Shown one piece after another: positions 4,831 through 5,239 of a stretch of 5,239 nt of DNA. The stretch comes from Bacteroidales bacterium. GTDB lineage: Bacteria > Bacteroidota > Bacteroidia > Bacteroidales > ML635J-15. Location of the stretch: contig JAQVEY010000209.1 in NCBI GenBank assembly GCA_028697515.1, positions 1-5,239 on the forward strand, read 5' to 3'. Within the stretch, counting starts at the first letter, position 1; every line of letters starts with the position of its first letter. A program made the position numbers and the translations under genes. The notes under the pieces were generated by a model. The model ran no database searches, was not told the origin of the DNA, and saw only the letters and a program-made list of their open reading frames with translations.

Positions 4831-5239
4831 CACTATTTTTGTCAGCGTTATATATAATTTTGATAAAATATATTCCTGCTGCGAGAGAATTTAGGTTTAT
4901 AATTGTTTCACTATTAATGATTTTGCCTGTTTTTATCTTTTTCCCAAATAGATCATATATAATATAATCAACAGAATACGTCACTTCAGTATCAGACTTA
5001 ATTATAAGTTCTTCTGTTGCAGGAATTGGGAAAATTACAAAGTTGAAATCTCCACTTGGTTCAGGAACACTGTCTTCAGGTGCCTGATTAACAATTAGTT
5101 GCAGAAATACAGTGCTGTCACATCCATATATATTCGATAAGTTTAATGTGTAATCATATGTGCCAGATTCAGTAAATACAGGTAAATTAAAACCAAAGTC
5201 ATTATAATCAGAGCCTTCAGTAATGCTATCAGTAATTTC
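4808..5239 (-). CDS. T9SS cargo protein with 'GCDST' repeat (3' part only)
   Basis: A reading frame stays open from the window edge to the TAA at 4810-4808, giving 143 residues. It contains no Met, so start-codon-based gene calling would miss it; the true start lies beyond the window. Residues about 12-51 resemble a repeat seen in many Bacteroidota surface proteins: 'ESGTYDYTLNLSN.YGCDSTVFLQLIVN' in pattern, with G39-C40-D41-S42-T43. A Glu/Pro-rich linker (52-64) precedes a type A T9SS sorting domain (about 67-143): FPIP (70-73) in place of the usual YPNP, 'YIIYDLFGKKI' (92-102), 'NLNSLAAGIYFIKI' (115-128) and the end 'LKFLIN'. The product should be Sec- and T9SS-exported to the cell surface; the N-terminal functional part is not visible. 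Confidence 0.88.
   Translation of the reverse strand, partial: EITDSITEGSDYNDFGFNLPVFTESGTYDYTLNLSNIYGCDSTVFLQLIVNQAPEDSVPEPSGDFNFVIFPIPATEELIIKSDTEVTYSVDYIIYDLFGKKIKTGKIINSETIINLNSLAAGIYFIKIIYNADKNSVLKFLIN

Overview
The window looks like chromosomal DNA of an AT-rich member of the Bacteroidota, probably an uncultivated or environmental lineage. Three unrelated proteins end in the type A C-terminal sorting domain of the type IX secretion system (T9SS), which is confined to this phylum. Start codons lack Shine-Dalgarno sequences in most cases, and one gene is preceded by a Bacteroidota-type -7 box (TAnnTTTG). No mobile elements, CRISPR arrays, tRNA or rRNA genes were seen.

Layout: (1) the 3' end of a plus-strand gene for a PKD-domain surface protein with a T9SS tail (to 579); (2) a bidirectional terminator (587-612); (3) a complete minus-strand gene for a secreted six-blade kelch protein with a T9SS tail (644-1930); (4) a 187-bp AT-rich gap with a promoter candidate and an imperfect inverted repeat; (5) a tightly packed minus-strand operon, transcribed in the order zinc-ribbon/TM2 protein (4308-3940), DUF2752 protein (3962-3630), GT39/ArnT-like membrane glycosyltransferase (3629-2118); (6) an intrinsic terminator (4334-4360) separating that operon from a second, smaller TM2 gene (4597-4382); (7) about 210 bp without a gene; (8) the 3' end of a third T9SS cargo gene on the minus strand (5239-4808), which has no in-frame start codon inside the window and is easily missed.

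The secreted proteins would cross the inner membrane by Sec and be exported and anchored by T9SS. The central operon is a membrane module: the TM2/DUF2752 pair overlaps by 23 nt, and the DUF2752 stop codon directly abuts the glycosyltransferase start, so co-expression is likely. A role of TM2 and DUF2752 as partners of the glycosyltransferase is inference only. The most unusual sequence signal is inside the DUF2752 gene. A perfect GC-cored hairpin lies 8 nt downstream of an in-phase A_AAA_AAG heptamer, the geometry of a -1 ribosomal frameshift site. A shift there would give a product of about 44 residues lacking the family's Cys/His motif.
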